From NCBI GenBank assembly GCA_947685225.1, contig CANTUV010000024.1, positions 53,596,001 to 53,660,000 on the forward strand: 64,000 nucleotides of DNA, in the 5' to 3' direction. The position numbers and the translations under genes were made by a program. A model generated the notes under the pieces. That model saw only the letters and a program-made list of their open reading frames with translations. It was not told the origin of the DNA and ran no database searches. This DNA comes from Garcia nutans (taxonomy: Eukaryota; Streptophyta; Magnoliopsida; Malpighiales; Euphorbiaceae). How positions within the stretch are numbered: position 1 is the first letter of the stretch; every line of letters begins with the position of its first letter. This document shows positions 10,861-22,947 of this stretch, one piece after another.

Positions 10861-12197
10861 TGTGTGGAACCCGGATCAATCAAAGTAAGTACTGAAGTAT
10901 CAAATAAAGAAAAAGTACCAGCTATGACTGCCGAAGCATTTGGTTGCCTCTGCATCACATAAATCCTCTGAGAAGATCCAGCCTCCTCTGATCTACTCTC
11001 CCTGGATGTAGAACCTCCTCTAGAACTAAACCCAGATCTACCTCCTCTGCTGAAACCTCTGCCTCCATGACCTCCCCTCACACTAGGTCGGGAAGCTGCA
11101 GTATCCACTGACATCTGCTCCTGTCTCTCAGGACAATCTCTAACAAAGTGATCAGGCGACCCACATCTGAAACATACCCCTGTCACACCAGTCCTCCAAC
11201 AAGGACCACCATGTGGTCTACCACAATGAATGCATATGGGTAAGGTGGATCTCTGTGTCACTGGGGTCGGAGCACTTGCCACTGAAACTGTAGGTCTAGA
11301 TCTCTGCCTCTGAAACTGTACTGACCTACCAGCTGGCCTCTGACTCCTACTAACCCGAGGAACAAAACTTCCTTTACCTCTTTTCACAGACGAAGACCCT
11401 ACCTCAAACTGGGGCCTTCTAACCCTGATCTCTTCCTCTGAAGCAGCTGCAATAACCTGAGCTCTCTCCACACTTCGAGCTGCTGCAACAAGCTGGAAAA
11501 AATCATGATATCTAGATCCAGCCACATGACACATGATAGAGGGTCTCAATCCCTCCTCAAATCTCCTGCATCTATCTATCTCATCAGATACAATACCCCC
11601 AACATAATGGCTTAATCGAATAAACTCAACCTCATATTCAGTTACGGTCCGGTTGTCTTGCTTTAAACTCAAAAACTCCATCTTCTTCATGTCTTTATAC
11701 TCCCTTGGGGTATACTTCAATTCAAACTCTCTCAGAAAATCAGCATAGGACAAAGTAGGTGGATCATCCATAACATGGGGCACTGTCTTCCACCAGTCAT
11801 ATTCATCCTTTTGCAACAATGATCTTGCATAGTCAAATTTTTCTTCTGGAGTGGCTTGCAACTGAACAAATATTCTCTGTACTTTATCTAGCCACTGCTC
11901 AGCCACAGCTGGATCAACAGTACCCAAGAAGTCTTCTGCTCCATACTTCCTTAGCTTATCATACTGTCTCACTGATACCAAAGGCTGTGGGGGTTGTGGC
12001 GGTGGTTGCACTGGTGCTTGCCTCAAAGCCTCTACCACATGCCTAACCCAAACTGGCGGAACATCCTCACCAGCTGGTCTCCCCAACACAGAAACAGGTA
12101 CCTCTCCAGTACTATCCACTCTAGCTCCCTCTCTAATCTCATCAGGAGCTATACTCTCAGCACTACCCTCGACTGACTGACGTGAGTGAGAATCCAT
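10861..12197 (-). pseudogene. Element C gag and start of protease, cut by D
   Basis: Gag coats the RNA in virus-like particles. The first ATG is at 12197; the frame also extends one GTG codon upstream, but ATG fits the homologous start in G. The proline-rich stretch is at about 64-75 and the conserved gag core at about 80-250. A short cysteine/histidine cluster, C-x2-C-x3-H-x3-C, is at about 323-334. The canonical CCHC knuckle follows at about C343-C356, then a Gly/Arg/Ser-rich tail. The frame then enters the protease with D-P-G at about 442-444, where D-S-G or D-T-G is usual. The coding sequence stops at the D insertion, after H-S of the active-site region, and resumes at 8008. An acceptor-like site lies 12 nt before the ATG. 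Confidence 0.94.
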
Positions 12198-12209
12198 CAC
12201 AACCTATAT

Positions 12210-12221
12210 CTGCAAACACAG
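12210..12221 (-). promoter_or_regulatory. Acceptor-like site upstream of gag, element C
   Basis: Minus strand reads a T-rich run ending GTGTTTGCAG, with AG at 12211-12210, then 12 nt to the gag ATG at 12197. The same arrangement is in H (51382) and G (60899). It could pair with the donor-like site at 14225. Confidence 0.5.
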
Positions 12222-12353
12222 CAGAATATCTCTCATTAAAGATTAGAGACTGCCAATGCCAAACATGTATGTTATTCAAAAATCCACGATTTTTTTTAAA
12301 ATCAAAACACTCTTTTTCTTACACTTGACCTAGGTTGAGAATCTCAAACCTAG

Positions 12354-12365
12354 GCTCTGATACCA
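12354..12365 (-). other. Primer binding site, element C (initiator tRNA-Met)
   Basis: Minus strand TGGTATCAGAGC is complementary to the 3' end of plant initiator tRNA-Met, the usual primer of Tekay-type chromoviruses. It lies 7 nt inside the 5' LTR edge. Confidence 0.93.
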
Positions 12366-12717
12366 AAACAATTGTAACACCCCTATATCCCGTATACGTA
12401 CCAAGCATGCTTAAACGATCGTAAAATACGTATACTGAATATAGAAAATGCCATAGTTTAAAAAGACACAACAATTATCTTTATAAATAAGTGAAATCAA
12501 TCTCAAATATTTAAAAGAAATCCAAAAGACACCATATATAAAAACATTTATTAATTCACAGCGGAAGTTATTACAAATATGATATAAATCAAAATTTACA
12601 AAGCATAGAATATATATATGATTGGCAGCTTTTCTCTGATCTTTAAGTCCCAAAATAACTCTTTAATGTCTACTCTCACTCGGTCTCGAGGAGCTCTCAG
12701 GTTCAACTCTGTTACCT

Positions 12718-12755
12718 GCGCGATCAAACACTATCGCGCTAAGCCATCGACTTAG
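12718..12755 (-). other. Double stem-loop, element C 5' LTR
   Basis: GCGCGAT(8 nt)ATCGCGC followed by CTAAGCC-type stem; one pair in the second stem is broken relative to 2694-2710. Confidence 0.72.
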
Positions 12756-13695
12756 TAGTACAAAATATACCAACATTATACTTTAAGGCAATGCAACATT
12801 AGACATCTAAATCATAAAGTGAACATCATAAGTGAAAAGCTAATATCACACCTTTATATTTCATAACCCAAGTACATAGAAACATATCACATTACTACAT
12901 CATACTATGGTCAATATCATAACAATATTTATATTACATCTTTATAGTTCCATTGATCTTATCATACAAGAATCACATTATATAGAAAGACAAGCATGGG
13001 CCCAAAACACACTAATATGCCATTCAACTTTCAGAGTTAATGATTTGGTTTTGTTATCACATTTATCATTATCATAAACCCAACTAGGCTTCAAGGATTT
13101 AGGTTCAACCAAGCTTCAAGGGGAACAAAGCATGCTAAGTATCAACCCAACTTGGCTTCAAGAACCAATCCAACCTAGCTTCAAGGGTTGTAACATCTCA
13201 ATTAGGCTTCAAGGATCAAATCCAACCTAACTTCAAGAGAATGTTACCCATAGGCATGCCACCAACAACAAAACTCTGAAAATGAATAACACATTAGACA
13301 CACAATTCATTTATTGTTTCATTCTCAATTCTCATCACCAATTAGGCAAACATGCCTTATGTTCTTTCAATTGAATCATCATAGCCAAACACAATGGCTT
13401 CACATCACATTTGAGTTATCATAGCCAATCACAATGGCCTCATATCATGTTGTATCTCAATTCATATTATTCATCTAGCATCATCATATTACATCTCAAT
13501 TCATATTATTCACATAGCATCATTGGTATAACATTTCAAGATACTTTATTCATATAACACATTGCCATTCACAAGTTTCACAATGCATATTACATCACCT
13601 TGTTCATATAATATCATATGCATTATCAAATGGAAGTTCAAACTCAATCATGTAAGAAGAATAAAAACCAAACACAGTAACCAACACACTCAAGG

Positions 13696-13864
13696 GACAC
13701 GGCCAAGCTTGTGGCCGTGTCTCTCAAAACAAATTGGCAGTAACAAACACAGGCATGGGACACGGCCGTGTCTCTCCAAAATCAATCCAACACGGCCCAA
13801 ATTTCCTTGACTTGGCCGTGTCTCTCATGAATTGGTCGTGTCTCTCCTTGCTTTTGGCCGTGTC
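13696..13864 (-). repeat. GACACGGCC palindrome cluster, C 5' LTR
   Basis: Sister copy of 3651-3819; one half-site has changed to GGTCGTGTC. Confidence 0.85.
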
Positions 13865-14224
13865 ACTCATGGAATGAACCCTAAACATATCCAAGTCTTC
13901 TTTGGTTACACTCAATTACATTATACACAATATGTCATAATTCAAATGAATATAATCCATGTTCTAAACACATTTTTACCACAATATTCACCATAACAAC
14001 CCATCATCAACACATTTAATCACCTTCCACTTCAAAACCCTAAAAAAAACAACATCACCTTTAACCTACCATCTTCAACCAAAACCAAACCAACACTAAA
14101 TTAACTCACAATCAATTTCAACATTTAAAAACTCATCTCAAACATTCCAAATCATAATATTATCAAATCACAACACACTTCAAACACATCTTCAAAATAC
14201 CAAAGGAAAACAAGAGAGTACTCA

Positions 14225-14225
14225 C
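14225..14225 (-). promoter_or_regulatory. Donor-like site in element C 5' LTR
   Basis: Minus strand AAG/GTGAGTACT, 470 nt from the LTR 5' end and downstream of a TATA-rich zone and a pyrimidine-rich leader. Paired with 12210 it would define an intron of about 2.0 kb that contains most of the LTR and the PBS. There is no RNA evidence here. Confidence 0.5.
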
Positions 14226-14700
14226 CTTAAATGAAGAAATTTCACAAATCTCCAACCAACTCCTTTGATTCCTCCTTCAATTTAAGCTTAGAACTTCAAG
14301 ATCCTCTCATGCTCTCTTGCTCCTTTTTTTCTTTGGATGAGCCGGCCACCATAAGGAAAAAGAAGAAAAGATGATAAAGAAAAGTCAAATTATCATCTCT
14401 TTAAATCTCCACCAAGCAATTCTAAAAAGACAATTACCAACATGCCCTCTTCTCACTTGTTCTAACAACCCTTCATCCACATGCCCTATTTAGTAATTTC
14501 ACACACCCCAAATAAAAATATCTTCTTCCATTGACTCTCCATTTGACTTATGTATATGTTATTTATATTAACATATATACAACATATACATTTTCTTTCT
14601 TCACATAACTTTCCTTTGCAAAAACATATGTACATTAAATTCAAATCAAACAACAATTGTATTAAAACTTCTAGGGCATACATTGGGATATTACATAAGA

Positions 14701-16843
14701 CCCAGTCTTTTCACCCCAAAAATATCATATTTATCAGCTAGCCTGGCTTACGACCCAGTCTTTTCACTATTCCAGCGTTTAGTCCGTAGGCAATCATAGG
14801 CATGCCGCCAAACCCAGAACTCTGAAATTTGAATAATATACTAGTCACACAATTTATTCATTTCTCTCATTATAAATCTCTTTCTCTTTGTCACATATTC
14901 AATCTAGGCACATTGCCTTATTTTCACATTTTTTTTCTCATTTTTCTCATTTTTCACATTTTTATCACTTTTATCACTTTTCTCATTTATTATCAATATC
15001 AATTCATTTCATTATTACACATATCTCATTTTTGCATTCACAACACATTACCTAATTACTTTGGGTATTTTCACATAATATACATATTTCACATGTTACA
15101 CAAATTAGCCATTATAAATGGCTTTTCACAATGTATTTAACACATATATGACATTACAAATGTCATAGCATATTAATCATAAATAATCAATGAACCAAGT
15201 AGCTTAACACATTTTTCAACCAAAATGTGCTAAGTCCAAATTTTATGCAAATAAAGACATTATATTCAAAGTTTATACATACCTCCATTAGCAACCCAAA
15301 GCAAGCTTAACACAACCTCCAATCCTATCCTTCCAACTTGCCCTTCACCACTTGGATGAAGCATATCAACCTCCCTCAATGCCTATACTAAATATCATCA
15401 TACATAATCATTTAATATCACATTCTAAGGTATTCTCAACATCAAACCATAATTAAACATCACTGTAAACCAAATCCCAAAATTAAGCTTCACCTCACTT
15501 TAACTTTGAAAAGCCATATCAAGCCATTTAAATTAGTGTTTTAAGTTTATTAATATCATTAGAAACATATTTTAGCCTGTTTAAACCAATTACATTAATT
15601 AACCACATGCTTATGTCCAAAAACCTAAAATGACATAACCTTCACCATTGAAGGATCTCCATTCCAACTCAATCCAATTATCATTTCAATCTTATTTCCA
15701 CCACTTGTATCCTTAAATAACATGATTTAAGCATTAAAATCAAACAATTAATCATTCTTTGAGAATTCACTTTTCCAAAACCCTAAATCAATACTACCCT
15801 CTTCAAACTCTATCCAATCACAACCAAATCCAATATTTGACTTTAAAATACTTGTTTATGCATCAAAACAACTCATTTGGAATCAATTTGCACTATTAAA
15901 AATCATGATTTCAAAAACTCAAATGTTCCATAACCCTAAATTCTCTCTCTTCACCAATCTTACCGAAACTCAACCATTTCTTTAATCCAACCTTAAAATC
16001 ATTAGTTACTCATCAAAAGAACATCTTCCATACCCATCCCAACAATTATAACATGCTCTTTCAAAAACTCAATTCATACATATTCATAAGCTTTAAAGAA
16101 CTTCATAATTTTGGAAATAAAGCTTACTTGTTGGAAAATCACCAAAACTACTCTTATTCCCTTGAAAGCTTGAAGAATTCGATGATAGAAGAACCTAAAA
16201 ATCTCCCTCTTTGGCCATGAAGATTTCGGTTTGGAGAAGAAGAAGAAAGAAGATGAAGACTTTTAATTTTCTTTTTTTTTTCTTTCATCTTTTATTTTAA
16301 ACCATATATATATTATAATATTTTATTTATTTATTAATTATTTATTTAATAAATTAAAATCCTAAAATTTCTCTTCCATTCAAAAATAATTTATTTTTGA
16401 ATTATTTTATTAATTTTGAATTTCTAAGATTTAATTACTAAAATACCCTTTTACTTTGACTTTTCTTTTAAAAAGTGTTGACTTTTATATGTTATGTATA
16501 TTTTACATATATATCATATATATGTTCCAGTTTTTCATTTAAAATCCCTTCAATTTCATTTAAAACCATTAATTTAATTTATCCATTTAAATTATAATTA
16601 ATTTATCAAATTTTCAAAAATTAGAACTTTTCAAAAATTTACAAGTAATGTGTATCTTATATACACATCAAATGTACCTTATATGTGTATTAAATATATT
16701 ATGTATGTAATGTATTAATCCAACATATATAATTAATATATCATATGTATATGCTATATTTACTCTAGATATATATATTGAGTATATGCAATTTTATATT
16801 TCTAAATACTTATTTAATTTCTCCAAAAATCACGGATGTTACA
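14701..16843 (-). repeat. Element A 3' LTR, second part
   Basis: Continues the LTR that was cut at 2327; aligned by eye with about 23970-26115. Contains low-complexity TTTCTCATTT tracts near 14940, a GTAAG-type donor-like site near 16122 and a TATA-rich stretch toward 16760. It ends with GATGTTACA. No gene is visible. Confidence 0.9.
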
Positions 16844-18823
16844 ATTTTTTCCCCCTTAAATAATTTTATTCTCGAAATTATCCAGTATGGTAATAAATCA
16901 TCCAAATCATTATTTCATCAAATTACTTAATTTCTATTCTCCCCTTTAGGTTCATTCTTAATTTTCTTTTTACCATTCCCTAACTCATCTTTATACTGTC
17001 TATTTACTCAAACAGTCACAACAGATTATCACATCATCAATCGAATTGTCATTAGACAAAAATTAGTTCATCTCTTTAATATATATATACCATACATCTA
17101 TTGCATTCAAGATATTTGACCACTTCATTATCTTAAAAATATACTCTCATCACCTTAAATTCAAATGTTGATAACTTTTATCTTAACACAATAATTTTAC
17201 ACATCTTCACTTTGATCCTACTCTTTATACAATTACCACATATGAATTTAATATCACCATTGTACAATAGCAAAATGTTATTTTCTTATTAAGATTCATT
17301 CCAATTATACTATATCTAACATTTTTCTCTTATAATTATTTGAAACTAAGATAACTTAGCTCCTTTCATATGCATATACATATCAGAACGTTGTATAATG
17401 CACATTATCATATAGTTTGCATATTCTTAATACAACTATATACATTGAATTTCAATAAATGCTTGTAAACTTATTACATTTTAGATTAATTGATCTAACT
17501 ATCACAATATAACCATCACAGCCTTTTTCTATTCTGACCAACCTTTAGTCCATTTTAAATTCATCAATCTGTTTTCAAAACATTACCGATTTCTATTAGG
17601 TCAAATTTATTCTCAAATCTTAATTTTCTTCGAATTCATCATTACAGATAATATTCATTTCCTCTAGTCTCATTCACTTTAAACATCATTTTCATCAACT
17701 TATTCATTTTATACCACTTTCAAACACATCCAATATAACTCTTACTCACATTTCATAATTCCTTTCATTTATCCTTTTCTCACATTTCTTATAGTTACCA
17801 TATTTACAAAAATCACTTTCCTTACACATCACATAAAGCTCATCATATCTTCACAATTCTCTTCTGTTTCCACACTTTCTATAATTATAAAAAAATTTCT
17901 AGTATAAAATTATAAGATACAACTATGCAGACCATAAGTCTTGACCATGTTTCTTGAAGCATAACTATCAATCTCACCAAAACTATCCAACTGTCATGCC
18001 ATAATAATGGTCACGTCTGTGGCTTATAAATAAATACTGCCCTTCTATAATTCTTCTTCAAACATTTCCAATCACAATGTTAAGTTCGTATTGCAAAAAT
18101 CACATATTCATTTTCTAATCTTTTGTACACAAAAAGTTAACATGTTTCAGCTCTATTTCAAAGGAATTTACTCTTGATCACTTGATCATCATTAACCTAA
18201 CTCATGTTTCAACAATATTATAATTAACATCTCTTACATATACACATTCGTTTATATGATAATTTTACACAATTTCCATTTATTACTCCATTTCTAATCT
18301 ATCTCTTATAAAAATTTTCATTCATATATATATATATATTTTCCATTTCCATACTTTCTTCATTATACTTTCCTTTTTCTTACAATCTCTTATTTATACG
18401 CATATACTTTAGGCCCAAAACACTATACAATCATCAAGTTCAATTGTTACAATAACAATTTCACCGTCTAGCGCTATTCGGGTCCATTCCCAATCTTAAT
18501 TCATCACATGACCTAACTCTACGCAGGTCAAGACCTAATCGCTCTTAGGTCTATTAATACATGTAATATCATTCTCAATATCACCTAACAAGTAATTGTA
18601 TAAGGTAACAAATACTCAATAACATTTAACACCTTTCGGAGAACATTATCATTTCTCATTCTTTTGACATTACTTAGGTTATTCATCAATTCAACATATA
18701 TATACACTCTAACCACAACATAATTATCATTTTTCTTATTTAATCGCCCATCTCTTAAATAAGTTTCTTATTATATATATATATATATATTTTACACTTC
18801 ACATAAATCTTAGTCACATTTCT
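16844..18823 (-). other. Element A interior, PPT-proximal part (non-coding)
   Basis: A PPT, on the minus strand TTAAGGGGGAAAAAAT (16844-16857 region), abuts the LTR; the usual nearby hairpin is degraded. The rest is AT-rich and has no ORF over 60 codons. Its order and many short blocks match the element B interior around 33550-35800 on the opposite strand, including the GACCTAA...TTAGGTC hairpin at 18532-18551. Confidence 0.82.
18532..18551 (-). other. Conserved 7-bp hairpin in element A interior
   Basis: GACCTAA-6 nt-TTAGGTC, with a counterpart at 34080-34099 in element B. The stem is unchanged in both while the loop and flanks differ. Confidence 0.6.
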
Positions 18824-19324
18824 TGTAATATCCCAATGTGTGCCCTAGAAGTTTGGATATAATTGTTGTTTGTTTGAATTATGTGTATATGTTATGTTGA
18901 TAAGAAAAGAAATTGATAAGAGAATGTTTAGGTATTGTTTAAAAAGGAGAGTAATGTGTAGAGAGAAAGTGTATATGTTGGGTATATGGTAATATATATA
19001 ACATATATGTTGGTCAAAATGAGGAGTCAAGGGAAGAAGATATTTATTTGTGATATGTGAAATTACCTAAATGGGCAAGTAAGTGAAAAGAGAGTTAAAA
19101 CAAATGGAAAGGGGTATCTAGGTAAATTCTTGTTTTGGAATACATGGTGGAGATTTAAAGAGATGATAACTTGACTTTTCTTCATTTCTTCTTCTTCTCT
19201 TTCCCATATGTTGGCCAGCCATTCCATAGCAAGAGAGCAAAGTGAGATTTGTTTATTCCAAGTTTCAAATTGAAGGAAGAATCAAAGGATTAAGTTGGAG
19301 ATTTGTGGAATTTCCTCAATTTTG

Positions 19325-19325
19325 G
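19325..19325 (+). promoter_or_regulatory. Donor-like site, solo LTR F
   Basis: TTG/GTATGTACT, 501 nt from the LTR start; at the position homologous to AAG/GTAAGTACT of C. Confidence 0.4.
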
Positions 19326-19710
19326 TATGTACTCTCTTGTTTTCCTTTGTTATTTTGAAGTTGTGTTTGAGGTGAGTTATGATTTGTTGATATTATGATT
19401 TGGTGTGTTTGAGATGTGTTTATAAGTGTTGAAATTGAGTGTAAGTTAAAAAGATTGAATTGGTGTTGGTTTTGGTTTGAAGATGGTAAGTTAAGTGGAT
19501 GTTGATATTGAAAGAATAAGAGTGATGTTGGTTTAAGGGTTATGAAGTGGTAAGTGATTAAATGTGTTGTTAATGTGAATATTATGATGAATATGTAAAA
19601 TAAGTGTTGATGACATTGATTATATCCATTTGAATGAGGTTATGTTGTGCACAATGTGTTTTAATTCAATCAAAAGAAATTTGGCTATGTTTAGTGTTTT
19701 ATTCTTGAGA

Positions 19711-19890
19711 AACACGGCCAAACTAAGGAAGAGACACGGCCAAACTAAAGAATTTTTGGGAGACACGGCCAAGTCTAAGGAAATTTGGCCGTGTTGGATG
19801 ATTTTTGGAGAGACACGGCTGTGTCCTTCGCCCGTGTCTGCCTCGGCTTGATTTTGTGTTGAGAGACACGGCCACAAGCTTGGCCGTGTC
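19711..19890 (+). repeat. GACACGGCC palindrome cluster, solo LTR F
   Basis: Half-sites ACACGGCC and GGCCGTGT in about 180 bp, 0.9-1.07 kb from the LTR start. Similar to C and B LTRs. Confidence 0.85.
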
Positions 19891-20801
19891 CCTTGATTGT
19901 GTTAGCTACTGTGATTGTTCTTTGCTCTTCTTGCATTGTTTTGATTCTTCAAAGGTCTTCTTGCACCTAAACATAAAAATAAACACTCTAAACTCATTTA
20001 ATACAAAGAATGATCTAAACAAATATATGTGGAAGATTCTAAATCTAGGAATAATGTTATATGGTGTATAATGTGGGTTACAATGTGAGTATTGATGATG
20101 TATATGAATTGCTTTGATAAGAATGGAAATAATATAATATGAATTGAGACATGATATGATATGAGGCCATTGTGATTGGCTATGATAACTCAAATGTGAT
20201 GTGAAGCCATTGTGATTGGCTATGATGATTCAATTGAAAGAAATAAGGCATGTTTGCCTAGATGATGATGAGAATTGAGAATGGAAAGGATAATTATATA
20301 ATAAATGAATTGTGTGGCTAATGTGTTATTCCATTTTCAGAGTTTGTTGTTGGTGGCATGCCTAATATTAGTAACAATCTCTTGAAGTTAGGTTGGATTT
20401 GATCCTTGAAGCCTAATTGAGATGTTACAACCCTTGAAGCTAGGTTGGGTTGGTTCTTGAAGCCAAGTTGGGTTAATACTTAGCATGCTTTGTTCCCCTT
20501 GAAGCTTGGTTGAACCTAAATCCTTGAAGCCTAGTTGGGATAATGATAAATGTGATAATTTAACCAAAACACTAACTCTGAAAGTTGAATGGCATATTAG
20601 TGTTCTTGGGCCCATGCTTGTCTTTGTATTTAATGTGATTCTTGAATGGTGAAATTAATGGAATTAGGAAGATATAATATGAATGTTGTTATGACATTAA
20701 TCAAAGTATGATGTGGAATTGTGATATTCTTTTAAATGATGTATGAGATTAATTGTGATATTATATCATGTTAAAGCATAATGTTAGTATAATTTGTACT
20801 A

Positions 20802-20838
20802 CTAAGCCGTTGGCTTAGCGCGATAGTGTTGATCGCGC
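20802..20838 (+). other. Double stem-loop, solo LTR F
   Basis: CTAAGCC(GTT)GGCTTAG followed, sharing one base, by GCGCGAT(7 nt)ATCGCGC. Both stems are perfect 7-bp stems. Confidence 0.77.
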
Positions 20839-22736
20839 AGGTGACAGAGTTGAACCCGAGTGTTCCTCGAGACCAAGTGAGAGTAGACATTAAAGAATCT
20901 ATTTTGGGACTTAAAGATCAGAGAAGAGCTGCCAATCATGTATAACTTCTTTATATTTTGTAAAGTAATGTTTATAATGTGAATATATGTATATTTGTAA
21001 ATATGGATTTAAATGTTTTCATATATGTAACTATTTTATAAATTCCGCTGCGTATAAAGTAAATGTATTTATATCTATTTTGTTTTATATTACAAGTTAA
21101 TTACTTATTTTCTATAATGTATCATGATAAAAATTATGGTATCTTTTAAAATGTTTGATGGTTAAAGAAAACCATAGCATCCCTATGTTCAGTGCAAGTA
21201 TATTACATTGTGGTGATTGTAGTGTGCTTGTACCAGATGTGGGGGTATTACATTTCCAATGTGACATCTCTCTCACATTTTTTTTTTGCAATTATCATAC
21301 CCTTCATATCCATTTTCATCATTTCCAATTCAATTACCTAAAGTAACTCGTTTTTACTTACTTAATCATTTCCTTTTCTCAACCATATTACACATTGCAT
21401 GATATTTTCAATCAATAATATTACTCTCATGCTTTTTAAACATTAAACTATCAATATCTAAACAATATTCATCGAAATTCCTTTACCACTCTAAATTTTC
21501 AACTTACTACATTACTTAAACTTCATTCTATTAATCTCATTTTCAACATCTAACTTTATAAACATTATTTTTATATTAATATAACTTCAAAACACATCAC
21601 TTTCACAATTATGAAAACCCATTTCAAAAATTCAAATTCAACATAATACAATCAACAACATGAACCTCACCAAATCTCATCTATGTCACATTTTCTATCT
21701 TAAAATCATAACATTTACATTTAAACAACACTAATTCATTTCAATGCACTAATTAACATCTTCCATTTAGATACTTTAATTTTACACACTCAACCCTAAA
21801 TCATGCATCATTATTCCATAATAAATAATTCGCTATCATATATGATTTCACTCTTTGATTTTAATTATAAACTCTTTGTTGCAAATTATTAAAACTCCAT
21901 ATTCCTTCTATACTTATACCCATATTCATATAAATTTTTATAATTTTCTTCATTCATTTGTCTCATAAAATTAATTTATTACTTACTTACACAAAACTGC
22001 ATGACTTCCTCAGTTTCATGTCAATCTCACTTTCAATTTTTATATTCCTTATCAATTCTTTATAAAAGCTTATAAAATTTTATCCATGTGCACTTGACAC
22101 ATATATGGACTTATATTTAAAGTTTTAGATTTTTTTAAGCTAATTTAATATATTTAAAAATTAAATCTTCCAAAATTAGAGAATCTATCTCTTTAATAAT
22201 TTCTTTGGCAGCACCCGGTTGTCTATTTTTTTCAGCTATCAAACATTAATAAAAATTCATGAAATTTTAACCATATGTTATAGGAATAAATATGATATTG
22301 TGTGTAAATGTTCAGATTTTTCTGGGTTGGTTTACCATAGTTTCTAAATTTACTTTTTCTCAATTTCTACAAATTCTGAGTTGCTGGAATTACTCCAACA
22401 ATCCGTGTTCTTTTATTTTTCTTAATTAGTGATCCATCTTTAAAATTTATAAAATTTTATACATTGGATTCTAACATATAGAAAAAACTTTCTACTAAAT
22501 GTTCAAACTCATCCAATATTTCTAGATTTGTCCAAAAATTCAGACAATATCACTTTGCAGTACACCTATAGAATTTTCTGTAACTATCATGCTCATTTCT
22601 CAAACTTTTTATTTTTATATCTTAAATCCTTTCCTAGATTATTTTTCTAATTTCACTTATTCATCAATTGAATCAGCTATGAATTTTAATTTCAAATACA
22701 AGTTCCAAAAATTCTTAATCCATAATCTACAGAATG

Positions 22737-22760
22737 ATGCTTCCACTGCGCCACTCTGAT
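22737..22760 (-). other. Fragment resembling the 5' end of initiator tRNA-Met
   Basis: On the minus strand a 24-nt stretch starts ATCAGAGTGGCGCAG and continues to GGAAGC, matching the 5' end of plant initiator tRNA-Met with about two changes. It includes the D-arm and A-box region. No 3' half follows, so it is not a tRNA gene. It is about 180 bp internal to a PBS that matches the same tRNA. Confidence 0.6.
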
Positions 22761-22935
22761 TTATGCAACCCAGACGCCATCTCAAATCATATCCATTATA
22801 TCAAATAGACATTATCACATTAGGGATCAGATAAATTGCCAGTGCCAATGCATGCATCACAATTGAAAACCATTTTTTTAAAATTCTAATTTTCTCTCTC
22901 CAACAACCCACCTAGGTCGAGAACCTCAAACCTAG

Positions 22936-22947
22936 GCTCTGATACCA
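22936..22947 (-). other. Primer binding site, element A (initiator tRNA-Met)
   Basis: Minus strand TGGTATCAGAGC, 7 nt from the LTR edge at 22955, is intact. So this element kept its cis replication signals. Confidence 0.92.

Larger units (their letters stand above)
2328..14695 (-). mobile_element. Element C: Tekay-like chromovirus, near-complete, split by solo LTR D
   Basis: The element starts TGTAAC, ends TTACA, and has TSD TAAGA on both sides. LTRs are 2328-4646 (3') and 12373-14695 (5'), nearly identical by eye, so the insertion is young. PBS is at 12354-12365 and PPT at about 4647-4660. The gag-pol frame runs from 12197 to 4693 with solo LTR D (8009-10855) inside the protease region and two in-frame stops between RNase H and integrase. 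Without D it is about 9.5 kb, normal for an autonomous chromovirus. Confidence 0.95.
12373..14695 (-). repeat. Element C 5' LTR
   Basis: It is 2323 bp and differs from 2328-4646 by only a few substitutions and short indels. Transcription of C should start here, downstream of the TATA-rich zone around 14540-14600. The donor-like site is at 14225, the palindrome cluster at 13696-13864 and the double stem-loop at 12718-12755, one base of which (in GGCTTAG) has changed. Confidence 0.95.
18824..21252 (+). mobile_element. F: solo LTR (2429 bp) related to the LTR of C
   Basis: It begins TGTAATATCCC and ends GGTATTACA. Flanks are TTTCT (18819-18823) and TTTCC (21253-21257), so the TSD has one mismatch. 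No internal retrotransposon sequence is present. It shares the promoter end, palindrome cluster (19711-19890), GCTTCAAG repeats (about 20375-20540), GGGCCC island and double stem-loop with C LTRs but in the opposite direction, and diverges near the 3' end. Confidence 0.9.

Noticed and set aside
14829..15140. A 103-codon ORF rich in Phe, Ile and His, with a relative at 24155-24406.
   Set aside because: It lies in the two element A LTRs over low-complexity TTTCTCATTT text; the copies differ by indels and no conserved protein features appear.
16844..18823. A degraded gag-pol or a host gene in the A interior.
   Set aside because: No RT, integrase or Gag word could be read in any frame; its blocks match only the B interior.
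22737..22760. A possible tRNA gene.
   Set aside because: Only the 5' part of tRNA-iMet is present; no anticodon arm or T arm follows, so it is a fragment.
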